A stretch of DNA of 64,000 bases from positions 69,337 to 133,336 of the forward strand of contig CALJRU010000063.1 in the NCBI GenBank assembly GCA_937976375.1. The letters run 5' to 3'. The notes below the pieces were generated by a model that was given only the letters and a program-made list of their open reading frames with translations, did no database searches and had not been told where the DNA came from. Both the position numbers and the translations under genes were made by a program. Positions within the stretch are counted from its first letter, which is position 1; each line of letters begins with the position of its first letter. This DNA is from an uncultured Peptococcaceae bacterium. Its GTDB lineage: Bacteria > Bacillota > Peptococcia > Peptococcales > Peptococcaceae. Shown here piece after piece: positions 8,091-16,436 of this stretch.

Positions 8091-8123
8091 AAACTGGAAT
8101 CCTTCCTAGGTTCCAGTTTTTTT
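8091..8123 (+). terminator. Terminator of rsmE
   Basis: Stem AAACTGGAA / TTCCAGTTT followed by seven T residues. Confidence 0.85.
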
Positions 8124-8419
8124 ATGACTCTTTTTAAATTTACAGCAGAGTAACATCCTTCTCATGGTTGCAATAGAGCAAGGTGAAACCTTCGTCATCG
8201 CAATAAAAGTTACTACATCAAAGGATATTAAGAAATCCGTGATGAACCACAAAAATCAATAATGCAAAACATCTCTCACATACCCTTCATACGTTTATCT
8301 ACAAGTTTTTTCTTGTGACAAAACAAAAAACAACTGTTATTTCTATTTCTGCTCCTTATGTATAATATAAATGAAATTTCATTTCAAACCGATTTTTTAT
8401 TTTGAAAGGGGACACCAAT
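8124..8419 (+). promoter_or_regulatory. Leader and promoter region of the arylsulfotransferase genes
   Basis: This AT-rich gene-free stretch contains a perfect -10 TATAAT at 8361-8366, with no good -35 at standard spacing. Directly after it is a perfect 16-bp palindrome (8369-8384; half-site AAATGAAA) that would cover the transcription start. I see no riboswitch fold or small gene upstream of it. Confidence 0.5.
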
Positions 8420-9844
8420 ATGGGAACACCATCAGTACATCCAACAGGCACTATTATCTACAAACCAGAAAAATGTTTTAACGGATACACCGTTTTTCAG
8501 GCCAATGAAACCGGCGCAACGCTAATTGACATGAATGGAGGCGTCGTCAATCATTGGCAGAAACTGCAAGGTTTTCCAAACAAGCTTTTGCCAGGCGGAC
8601 AAATTTTTGGTTCACGTGGTGAACGCAACAGTACCTATGGCTGGCAAGATCAAAAAGATTTGGTTCAAGTCGATTGGGACGGTAACGTTGTATGGGAATT
8701 TAATAAAAATCAATTTGTTGAAGATCCTGGATATGATGCTCAATGGATGGCACGTCAACACCACGATTTTCAACGCGAAGGAAATCCCGTTGGCTACTAC
8801 GTTCCAGGAATGGACTGTAAGACCGATAGTGGGAACACGCTTCTTTTAACACATATTGATGTCGTAGTTCCTGAAATCTCTCTTCATAAATTAATCAGCG
8901 ATCGAATGATCGAAGTAGATTGGGAAGGAAATATTATATGGGAATGGAATGTCCATGAACACTTCGACGAATTAGGTTTTGATGAAGTTGCTAAAAATAC
9001 CATGGCTCGTAATCCTAACTTCGTTGGCAATGGTCTTGGAGATTGGATGCACATCAATTGTATGAGCGTCCTGGGTCCTAACAAATGGTACGACGCTGGA
9101 GATGAACGATTCCATCCAGATAATATCATCTGGGACAGCCGTGCAACAAACATCATCGCAATCATTGATAAACAAACAGGTAAGATTGTTTGGAAACTTG
9201 GTCCAGACTATACCACAGGAAAGGCAAAAGAAATTGGGCAAATTATTGGTCAACATCATGCACATATGATTCCACAAGGATTACCTGGCGCCGGCAACAT
9301 TCTAATCTACGATAACGGCGGCTGGGCCGGATACGGTGCTCCAAACCCATCTTCTCTGACAGGTAATAATAATGCACTGCGCGACTATTCACGCGTCATT
9401 GAAATTGATCCAATAAAGATGGAAATCGTTTGGCAGTGCCGTCCAATGGACTTAGGTTATATGCAACCATTCATCGCGGATCATTTCTATAGTTGCTATA
9501 TTTCCAGCGCACAAAGACTGCCAAATGGAAATACTTTAATCACTGAAGGTTCAGACGGACGTTTAATAGAAGTGACACAAGACCATGAAATTGTTTGGGA
9601 ATATATTAGCCCATATTTTGGCGATCATATTACCACTAATATGGTATATCGCGCCTATCGCTATCCATATAGTTACGTACCTCAAGTCGAGCCACCAAAA
9701 GAAGTTGCCATCGCTCCCGTTGACAATGAAGATTTCCGGTTGCCTGGAGCGAAAAGCAAGGAATTCCGTCGCATGGTCCAGGTAAATGGTGTCGAAGGCT
9801 ATGGCGATGTAGCAGGATTCTGTTTAACAATTGAAGAAGATTAA
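8420..9844 (+). CDS. Arylsulfotransferase (ASST) family protein, copy 1
   Basis: 474 residues. ASST enzymes move a sulfuryl group from a phenolic sulfate ester to another phenol without PAPS, through a histidine. Here propeller-type strand repeats (VDWDGNVVWEF near 84, VDWEGNIIWEW near 166, and similar at 250, 330 and 386) match a beta-propeller. Conserved candidate active-site residues are H114/H115 (RQHHD), H211 (DWMH), H279/H280 (GQHH), R325 (DYSR) and H355. There is no signal peptide, unlike periplasmic ASSTs of Proteobacteria, so the enzyme is probably cytoplasmic. GAAAGGGG precedes the ATG at 8420. The gene is markedly AT-rich and is followed 27 nt later by a paralogue. Confidence 0.8.
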   Translation: MGTPSVHPTGTIIYKPEKCFNGYTVFQANETGATLIDMNGGVVNHWQKLQGFPNKLLPGGQIFGSRGERNSTYGWQDQKDLVQVDWDGNVVWEFNKNQFVEDPGYDAQWMARQHHDFQREGNPVGYYVPGMDCKTDSGNTLLLTHIDVVVPEISLHKLISDRMIEVDWEGNIIWEWNVHEHFDELGFDEVAKNTMARNPNFVGNGLGDWMHINCMSVLGPNKWYDAGDERFHPDNIIWDSRATNIIAIIDKQTGKIVWKLGPDYTTGKAKEIGQIIGQHHAHMIPQGLPGAGNILIYDNGGWAGYGAPNPSSLTGNNNALRDYSRVIEIDPIKMEIVWQCRPMDLGYMQPFIADHFYSCYISSAQRLPNGNTLITEGSDGRLIEVTQDHEIVWEYISPYFGDHITTNMVYRAYRYPYSYVPQVEPPKEVAIAPVDNEDFRLPGAKSKEFRRMVQVNGVEGYGDVAGFCLTIEED

Positions 9845-9871
9845 AAAATCACTATAGGAGGCTTTAGAATA

Positions 9872-11293
9872 ATGGGAACACCAACTGTTTTTCCAATGGG
9901 AACAACAATTTATAACCCAGAAAAAGCCTACAATGGCTATACAATCATGCCGATTCCTAGTATAGGTGCCGTATTAATTGATATGAATGGCAACGTGGTA
10001 CATACATGGAAGAATTTTAGCGGCTCACCAAATAAACTTTTACCTGGCGGTTATATTATGGGATCTCTAGGTCGTAGAGATTCCAAATTTGCTTATCAAG
10101 ATAATACTGCTTTAGCGCAAGTTGATTGGGATGGTAAGCTGATATGGAAATTTGACCATAAAGAAGAAGTTGTAGATAACGGCGTAAAACAATGGGTTGC
10201 ACGACAACACCATGACTACCAACGCGAAGGCAACCCTGTTGGCTATTATGTACCCGAGATGGAATGTAAGATTGACAGTGGCAACACCTTAATGCTATGT
10301 CATGAAAATCTATATAACCATACTATCACGGACAAGCGCTTATTAGATGATTGCATTATCGAGATTGACTGGAACGGCAACATTATTTGGAAATGGAATG
10401 CAAGCGAACATTTCAGAGAATATGGTTTTAATGAAATTCAAAAAAATACTTTATTTAGAAACCCCAATTATCAACCAAATGGCGGTGGCGAATGTGACTG
10501 GATGCATATTAATTCAATGAGTATGCTTGGACCAAACAAATGGTATGAAGCCGGCGATGAACGCTTTCATCCTGACAACATCATTTGGGATGCGCGAGAA
10601 GCAAATATTTTAGCAATTATTAGCAAAAAAACCGGTAAAGTCGTATGGAAAATAGGACCAGATTTCACCGAAACAAAAGAATTACGTAAAATTGGACAAA
10701 TCATTGGCCAACATCATGTTCACATGATTCCAAAAGGATTACCCGGCGAAGGCAACATCTTAATTTTTGATAACGGTGGCTGGGCTGGTTACGGCTTACC
10801 CTCTCGCACATCAAAAGATGGCACTAAATCGGATCGTCGTGATTATTCTCGTATCATCGAATTAAACCCTATTACTTTGAAAGTTGAGTGGGCTTTTGAC
10901 GCAGGTATATGGGGCGGAATGACTAACATGGTTTCAAAAACAAAATTCTACAGCCAGTTAATTAGTTCTGCACAACGCCTGCCAAATGGAAACACTTTAA
11001 TTACAGAAGGTTGCTGCTGCCGTATTTTTGAGGTAACTCCTGAAAAAGAAGTTGTTTGGGAATATTATGCACCTTTTGAAAAAGATGATTTTATTTATCG
11101 TGCATATCGTTATCCATACGAATTCGTCCCTCAAATAGAAAAACCGAAAGAGGTGCCTGTGGAACGATTAGACAATAAAACGTTTCGTGTCCCTGGAGCC
11201 GCTATGGGAATGATTGATAATATTGTTGAAGTAGAGGAAGCTCAAAACCGTATCGTTAAAGCGGACGCTTGTGTTACCGATGATTCACTTTAA
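9872..11293 (+). CDS. Arylsulfotransferase (ASST) family protein, copy 2
   Basis: 473 residues, clearly paralogous to the preceding gene over its whole length. It shares MGTP at the start, RQHHDYQREGNPVGYYVP, DWMHINSMSMLGPNKWYEAGDE, IIGQHHVHMIP, DNGGWAGYG and SAQRLPNGNTLITEG. The histidines and the DYSR arginine are kept, so both copies look functional. The largest differences are in the loop before DYSR and at the C-terminus, so they may differ in donor or acceptor. No signal peptide. AGGAGG lies 10 nt before the ATG. It is co-transcribed with copy 1; a hairpin separates the pair from the permease. Confidence 0.8.
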   Translation: MGTPTVFPMGTTIYNPEKAYNGYTIMPIPSIGAVLIDMNGNVVHTWKNFSGSPNKLLPGGYIMGSLGRRDSKFAYQDNTALAQVDWDGKLIWKFDHKEEVVDNGVKQWVARQHHDYQREGNPVGYYVPEMECKIDSGNTLMLCHENLYNHTITDKRLLDDCIIEIDWNGNIIWKWNASEHFREYGFNEIQKNTLFRNPNYQPNGGGECDWMHINSMSMLGPNKWYEAGDERFHPDNIIWDAREANILAIISKKTGKVVWKIGPDFTETKELRKIGQIIGQHHVHMIPKGLPGEGNILIFDNGGWAGYGLPSRTSKDGTKSDRRDYSRIIELNPITLKVEWAFDAGIWGGMTNMVSKTKFYSQLISSAQRLPNGNTLITEGCCCRIFEVTPEKEVVWEYYAPFEKDDFIYRAYRYPYEFVPQIEKPKEVPVERLDNKTFRVPGAAMGMIDNIVEVEEAQNRIVKADACVTDDSL

Positions 11294-11303
11294 ATTTTTT
11301 AAT

Positions 11304-11347
11304 AAAACTTGGGAAATACTACATTATGTAGAATTTCCCAAGTTTGT
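11304..11347 (+). terminator. Hairpin between arylsulfotransferase and permease genes
   Basis: Stem AAACTTGGGAAAT / ATTTCCCAAGTTT with an inner CTACAT-ATGTAG stem. Only a weak T run follows, so it may allow partial readthrough. Confidence 0.55.
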
Positions 11348-11415
11348 TAAAATAACATGCTACTCAAAAACCATCAAACAATACTATATTATTTTTATTA
11401 AAAGGAGTGTCAAAC

Positions 11416-12861
11416 ATGGTCAGTAAACAACGCAACGGAATAACCAATAACATATACTTCCAACTTGTAGTGTTTATGCTATTAGCCCTTTCTGGTTGGA
11501 TCATTCCAGCAGGAAATGGGTTAACCCCAGAAGGCATTAAATTACTAGGTATTTTATTTGCAGTTATTTATGGCTGGACAGCGACCTCTGAAGTATGGCC
11601 TAGCTTTCTAGCATTCGTTCTTATTTTAATGACAGGCCTAACAGATTTTAAAGGATTAATGGCTGTTAGTTGGGGCAATGATATGCTCTATTTTATGGTT
11701 CTTATCTTTGTTATGATAGCATTTTTAGAAAAAACAGGAACCAGTTCTTTTGTTGCCGCCTGGTTAATGAGTCGAAAGTTTCTAAATGGGCATCCCTGGA
11801 GATTTCTTTTTATGCTTCTTTTCGTCTCGTGGATTTTATGCACTTTTGTAGAAATTTTTCCTGGCGTTTTCATAACGTGGGGGATTATTTATAAAGTCTT
11901 AGATATTTTAAACTATAAACCATATGAAAAATTTTCTACCATTGTTTTATTCGGAGTTGTCGCAATGGGCGCATTAAGCTTATCCGCACTCCCTTGGAAA
12001 GGCAATGCTCTTGTCATTTTGAATTCAATTTCTGAATCTCAAAACATTAACATTGATATGCTGCACTATTTAACCTACTCAATTCCTTTTGATCTTTTAG
12101 CAATTATTAGTTACTTATGCCTATGCCGTTGGGTATTTAAACTTGACGTTAGTAGATTAAAAAATTTAAAAATTGATTTCTTCTCAGAAGAAGATTTGGC
12201 ACTGACACCAGAACGTAAAATATCTCTTTTTGCTATCGCATTAATGATTTTTCTTCTATTAATTCCAAGTATCTTCCCTTCTTCTTGGGCTTTTACACAG
12301 TTTTTCTCTTCCATTGGTTTAACACCAAAATTAATCATGGTGTTTATATTTTTAGCGTTTATAAAAATAAATGGTGAACACATTTTTAAATTTGGAGAAT
12401 TAGCCGTAAAAGGTGTTAACTGGAATATGGTTATTATGACTGTTTCAATCTTAGCTTTTGTAGGTTTAATGGCTAAGCCAGAAACTGGAATCAGTATTTT
12501 CTTATCTAATTTGTTAACACCAATTTTCGCTGACATTTCTATAGTATGGTTCTTTGTAATTTCTGTTGCGATTACTGTTATTTTAACAAATTTTACTATA
12601 AACATGGTGGTTGCCATGATTATGATTACGGTTACACTGCCTGTCGGCGCAAATCTAGGCATTCCACCAGAGCAAATCATCTATTTATTGACAGTTTGTT
12701 GCACGATCGCTTTCTGTTTGCCTTCAGCTTCGCCATCCGCAATGCTACTATTTGCAAACAAAACGTGGATAAAAGCAAAAGATGCTTATAAATATGCAAT
12801 CCCAACTTTAATTGTATTCACCATCATTGCAACCTTAGTTAATGTTATACGATTCATGTTC
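11416..12861 (+). CDS. Anion permease (DASS/ArsB-NhaD-like, SLC13-type)
   Basis: About 482 residues; the stop ends at 12864. It has roughly 11-12 hydrophobic helices arranged as in the divalent anion:sodium symporter (ion transporter) superfamily. Features are GWTATSEVWPSFLAF near residue 60, ALPWKGNALVI near 195 in the first re-entrant region and a second inverted-repeat half (WNMVIMTVSILAFVG, then LPSASPSAML). AAGGAG is 8 nt before the chosen ATG; a GTG 9 nt upstream overlaps the ribosome site. Following the two arylsulfotransferases, it may import a sulfate ester, aryl acid or dicarboxylate used with them. That link is positional only. Confidence 0.75.
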
Positions 12862-12930
12862 TAAATTGATAAATTGCGTAAGACTATTACTGTATTAAAG
12901 TAATAGCTTATCTTAACTTGATACTAAAAT

Positions 12931-12983
12931 AATAAAACACTCCGGATCTGTATTAAATATATACAGATCCGGAGTGTTTTATT
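12931..12983. terminator. Bidirectional terminator between permease and LysR gene
   Basis: Perfect 23-bp inverted repeat (core CACTCCGGATCTGTAT) with a 7-nt loop and A/T runs at both ends, between convergent genes. Confidence 0.9.
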
Positions 12984-13022
12984 ATTCTTAAGAATTTGAT
13001 ATAAAAAATTAATTGTTTCACT

Positions 13023-13964
13023 CTATAATTTATTTCCATATATCTTACTATATTCTTTTAAAAACTTTGTCAAAGAATCATAAATTCTTGAATAAAGTTC
13101 GTCTCCATTTTTATTAATCATAATAACAAACATAGATAATTTGCTTCTAAAATTATTTTCTTTTAAACCACGACAAACAAGTTTTCCTTCTCGTATATAA
13201 ACATTGTTCTTTAAAGTAATACTCGGTACATAGCTAAACGATTGAGAATGCTGAACTATAAATGAATATATATCAGCTATTTCAGGCAAATAAAAAATTT
13301 GCTTGTTCAAAAAAAATCGAATTTGATCCATAAAGCTTAATTTATCGGCTACATTATGGCATACCAGATGATAACTTTGTAAATCTTTTAAAGAAATGAC
13401 TTCTTTTTTGGATAAAAGATCCTCCGCCTTTAACACCACCATCATTTCACCAGCCTGAAAACGCTCTATTGAACAATTCTTTTTTTCAGCTAGCTTCATC
13501 AATTGTTTATAAACTAAGCTTTCATGTTCTAGAAGCATAATACCAACAACATTATTTTCCCTCTCTAACTCCTTTATCATTTGATAGCCATTTAAAGCCT
13601 TCCATTTTATTTTAACACTCTCATTATCAAAAATATCATATAGATTATTGTCGTTTAATAAATCTCGCAATCCATATTGTAATAGAATTTCAATAGTTGG
13701 CATTTCTTGCTCTTTTTGAGCAAGAAGTTTCCATGAGTCTATCACAGCCATAATTTGATCCAAATCTTTAAGAAAAACCTTTCCCGACTCCGTTAATGTC
13801 ACTCCTTTCTTGGAACGTTGAAAAATTCGAAATCCCAATTCCGTTTCCAGCAATTTTAGCGATTCAGAAATGTTCTGCTGAGAAACATATAATTTTTCCG
13901 CAGCATGAGTAATAGAACCCTCTTCAGCCACTTTTAAAACATATTCAAATTGTTTAATTTGCAT
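13023..13964 (-). CDS. LysR family transcriptional regulator
   Basis: 313 residues. The winged helix-turn-helix is at residues 1-60 (FEYVLKVAEEGSITHAAEKL, then VSQQNISESLKLLE and FRIFQRS). A periplasmic-binding-like effector domain (about 90-300) follows. GGAGG precedes the ATG at 13964. It is AT-rich like the arylsulfotransferase and permease genes and convergent with them, so it is the natural candidate to control that cluster, perhaps at the palindrome at 8369-8384. The effector is unknown. Confidence 0.88.
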   Translation of the reverse strand: MQIKQFEYVLKVAEEGSITHAAEKLYVSQQNISESLKLLETELGFRIFQRSKKGVTLTESGKVFLKDLDQIMAVIDSWKLLAQKEQEMPTIEILLQYGLRDLLNDNNLYDIFDNESVKIKWKALNGYQMIKELERENNVVGIMLLEHESLVYKQLMKLAEKKNCSIERFQAGEMMVVLKAEDLLSKKEVISLKDLQSYHLVCHNVADKLSFMDQIRFFLNKQIFYLPEIADIYSFIVQHSQSFSYVPSITLKNNVYIREGKLVCRGLKENNFRSKLSMFVIMINKNGDELYSRIYDSLTKFLKEYSKIYGNKL

Positions 13965-14079
13965 AGTAGACGTACCTCCAGCATTGCAAATATGCGTTAT
14001 TAGCATGATCGTTGAAAAATAGGCTGTTTGTTTACCTTTGAATTTACAATCTAATTGCAATGAAAAAACTCATAGAAAT

Positions 14080-14147
14080 TGATAAGCTCCCCATAGAGTA
14101 GATACTCAAAATAACAAAGATTGAGACTACACTAAGGGAGCTTATCA
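14080..14147 (+). repeat. Large hairpin (12-bp outer stem) between LysR and aldo-keto reductase genes
   Basis: TGATAAGCTCCC (14080-14091) pairs with GGGAGCTTATCA (14136-14147); the loop has a second imperfect stem. A T run follows on the forward strand, where no gene precedes it. It may still end the reductase transcript leftward or mark an unannotated RNA. Confidence 0.55.
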
Positions 14148-14158
14148 GTTTTTTGCAA

Positions 14159-15007
14159 TCAATGAATTTTTAATTTATGCAGGGTTTTGATATAACCTGG
14201 ATCGTCGTGATCAACAATGTCGCTGTGACCGATATCAAGTTTAGCGATCGCCGCCATGTCTTCATCACTTAAGCTGAAATCCCAGATGTTAAAGTTTTCG
14301 GCCATACGTTCTTTATGCACCGATTTTGGAATAACAGTAACACCACGTTGAACATTCCAGCGCAAAGCGACTTGAGCGGCACTCTTTCCATATTTATCAC
14401 CAATACGAGTGAGCACTGGATGCGTAAAAATACCATGGATACCTTCGGCAAATGGCCCCCAGGCTTCTGGATGAACGCCATACTGCGCCATGGTTTTCAA
14501 GGCCTGTGGCTGCTGGAAGAATGGATGCAATTCCACCTGATTCACCGCAGGAATAACTTCCACTGTCTCACAAAAATCAACCAAACGCGCTGGATACATA
14601 TTGCTGACCCCAATGGCACGCAGTTTTCCGTCTTTGTAAGCTTCTTCCATCGCACGATAAGCACCAATGTAATCGCCCAATGGCTGATGAATCAGATAAA
14701 GGTCCAGATAGTCGATCCCCAGTTTTTCAAGAGAGGTCTGAATCGCTTGCTTTGCCCCTTCATAGCTGGCATCCTGAACCCAAAGTTTTGAACTAATAAA
14801 CAACTCTTCACGAGGCAGTCCGCAAGCTTTGATGGCGCGCCCAACGCCTTCTTCGTTCATGTACGCTGCGGCTGTGTCGATCAGTCGATATCCTGTCTCA
14901 ATTGCTTCCAGAACCACTTTCTCACACTCTGCCGGATCGGTCACCTGAAATACGCCGAACCCTTCCAGAGGCATTTTGACACCATTGTTCAATGTTACAA
15001 AATCCAA
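14159..15007 (-). CDS. Aldo/keto reductase
   Basis: 282 residues, normal for a bacterial AKR of the 2,5-diketo-gluconate reductase type. It is NAD(P)H-dependent and reduces carbonyls. The catalytic tetrad is visible: D44 (RLIDTAAAY), Y49, K74 (SSKLW) and H107 (LIHQP). Signature LPREELFISSKLW and the cofactor motif VIPKSVHKERM are present. The natural substrate cannot be deduced. Single gene with A-rich upstream DNA; the next gene upstream is separated by a terminator. Confidence 0.9.
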   Translation of the reverse strand: MDFVTLNNGVKMPLEGFGVFQVTDPAECEKVVLEAIETGYRLIDTAAAYMNEEGVGRAIKACGLPREELFISSKLWVQDASYEGAKQAIQTSLEKLGIDYLDLYLIHQPLGDYIGAYRAMEEAYKDGKLRAIGVSNMYPARLVDFCETVEVIPAVNQVELHPFFQQPQALKTMAQYGVHPEAWGPFAEGIHGIFTHPVLTRIGDKYGKSAAQVALRWNVQRGVTVIPKSVHKERMAENFNIWDFSLSDEDMAAIAKLDIGHSDIVDHDDPGYIKTLHKLKIH

Positions 15008-15108
15008 AATGATGACCCCCTTCGTTTTTTTATATTATACGCCATATATTCCTTTGATGCCAATAGAGTTTGATAATTGTTGCTATTTTCAAAAAAATCC
15101 ACGAGCAA

Positions 15109-15138
15109 CAAAAAAACCCAACCATTGCTGGTCGGGAG
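15109..15138 (-). terminator. Terminator of the iron-type dehydrogenase gene
   Basis: Stem CCCAACCA / TGGTCGGG; leftward T run from the A tract at 15109-15116. Confidence 0.75.
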
Positions 15139-15153
15139 TAGGACAATCACGAA

Positions 15154-16254
15154 TTACTTGTCTTGATGCGCGTTGTGGTAATCTTCGGTTTTGCGAATGG
15201 CCTCGTCCACATCGTCACGGCTGATCGGATATGGCAGATACTGCATGCAACGGTCAGCCATGGTGCCATCAAGCAGCTTTTCGTAGTCGGCGCTGCCGAT
15301 GGTAATGTCGATTTCAGCCAGGCTGGTTGGCAGTCCAAGAGCACGGTTGATGTTGAACTGACGTTCGAAATCGTCCATGCGCTGTTCATGCATGAGCTGT
15401 GGCAGGCAGGCATAGGCAACCACTTCACCATGCAGGTGATTCTGTTCGCAGGCAGGAATTGGTGTGCTGCCATAGAAAATGGAGTGCGGAATGGCACCAT
15501 TGTATTTTTCCGTTTCGATCAAGGTGCTGATGATACCACCCGTGATGATGATGTTGAGTACAATCTGCTTGAGTGCTTCGCTGGCACGATGGTTCTTGCA
15601 GTCATCATACGCCTGAACAGCATATTTGAACAATGGTTCGCCGCAGTGCTTTGCCAAGTCTACACCGATCATGTTGGAGTGATCCAGATCATCATTCATA
15701 GAAGAGAAAGTTGGTTCATAGGCTTTGCTGAATGCATCACCGATGCCGGCCCAAATGTATTCCAGCGGAGCCTTGGAAATAATGTCGAGATTGATGAAAC
15801 AATGCTTCGCTGGTTCTTTGCGATAATGGAAACCCGCCAGACTGCGGTCCAAGTTGTGCATGACGCAGACGAGGGTGACAGCTGCACAGTTGGAAGCGAT
15901 AGTTGGGAAGGTAAACAATGGCTTGTTCATCTTATCGCTGGCTGTTTTGCAAGTGTCCGTAGCGCGTCCGCCGCCAACGGCAAAGATCATATCGGCTGCC
16001 TGCACATCAGGATTGGCACAAAGGGCATCAGCAGCTTCATAGGTAACGTCATCGCCATACTTAAGGAAGCCGGTGATTTCAATGTCACTGCCAGCCACAC
16101 CAGCGAGCAGATCTTCTTTGGCAGCAGCCATGGCTTTTTCACCGCCGATGACAATAGCCTTGGTGCCATAAGCACGGCAGATATCTGGCACCTTTTTATA
16201 AACATCTTTACCACCGATGCTGTACGATGGAAGGAAAACGGATTGGGTTTCCAT
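15154..16254 (-). CDS. Iron-containing alcohol dehydrogenase (glycerol-dehydrogenase-like)
   Basis: 366 residues. Group III metal-dependent dehydrogenase fold: NAD-binding half with VIGGEKAM and FAVGGGRATDTCK, then the helical metal-binding half. Likely metal ligands are the Asp in AGIGDAFSKAYE, the His in AIPHSIFYG and the His in NHLHGEVVAY. The glycine motif is GGGRATD where glycerol dehydrogenases usually have GGGKT/SxD. Substrate uncertain (glycerol, diols or aldehydes). It diverges from the GlcD/GlcF genes with its own promoter (TTGCGC-N17-TATAAT). SD AAAGGAG precedes the ATG. Confidence 0.82.
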   Translation of the reverse strand: METQSVFLPSYSIGGKDVYKKVPDICRAYGTKAIVIGGEKAMAAAKEDLLAGVAGSDIEITGFLKYGDDVTYEAADALCANPDVQAADMIFAVGGGRATDTCKTASDKMNKPLFTFPTIASNCAAVTLVCVMHNLDRSLAGFHYRKEPAKHCFINLDIISKAPLEYIWAGIGDAFSKAYEPTFSSMNDDLDHSNMIGVDLAKHCGEPLFKYAVQAYDDCKNHRASEALKQIVLNIIITGGIISTLIETEKYNGAIPHSIFYGSTPIPACEQNHLHGEVVAYACLPQLMHEQRMDDFERQFNINRALGLPTSLAEIDITIGSADYEKLLDGTMADRCMQYLPYPISRDDVDEAIRKTEDYHNAHQDK

Positions 16255-16293
16255 GAAAACAACTCCTTTAATAAAATAAACTGTTATAGCACA

Positions 16294-16322
16294 ATTATAG
16301 AGCGAATATGATTTTTGCGCAA
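16294..16322 (-). promoter_or_regulatory. Promoter of the iron-type dehydrogenase gene
   Basis: Reverse strand TTGCGC (16317-16322), 17-nt spacer, TATAAT (16294-16299). Confidence 0.6.
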
Positions 16323-16349
16323 TGTTTTAAAAAAAATTGCCTTCAACTT

Positions 16350-16378
16350 CTGTCAATTCTCGTACAGAGTGCTATAAT
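16350..16378 (+). promoter_or_regulatory. Promoter of the glcD-glcF operon
   Basis: CTGTCA (16350-16355), 17-nt spacer and extended -10 TGCTATAAT ending at 16378; about 58 nt upstream of the start codon. Confidence 0.65.
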
Positions 16379-16436
16379 AAGAGGCACCAAACAGGAGACA
16401 AACTGTATTACAAGAATGAAAGGAAGGATTCCTTCT

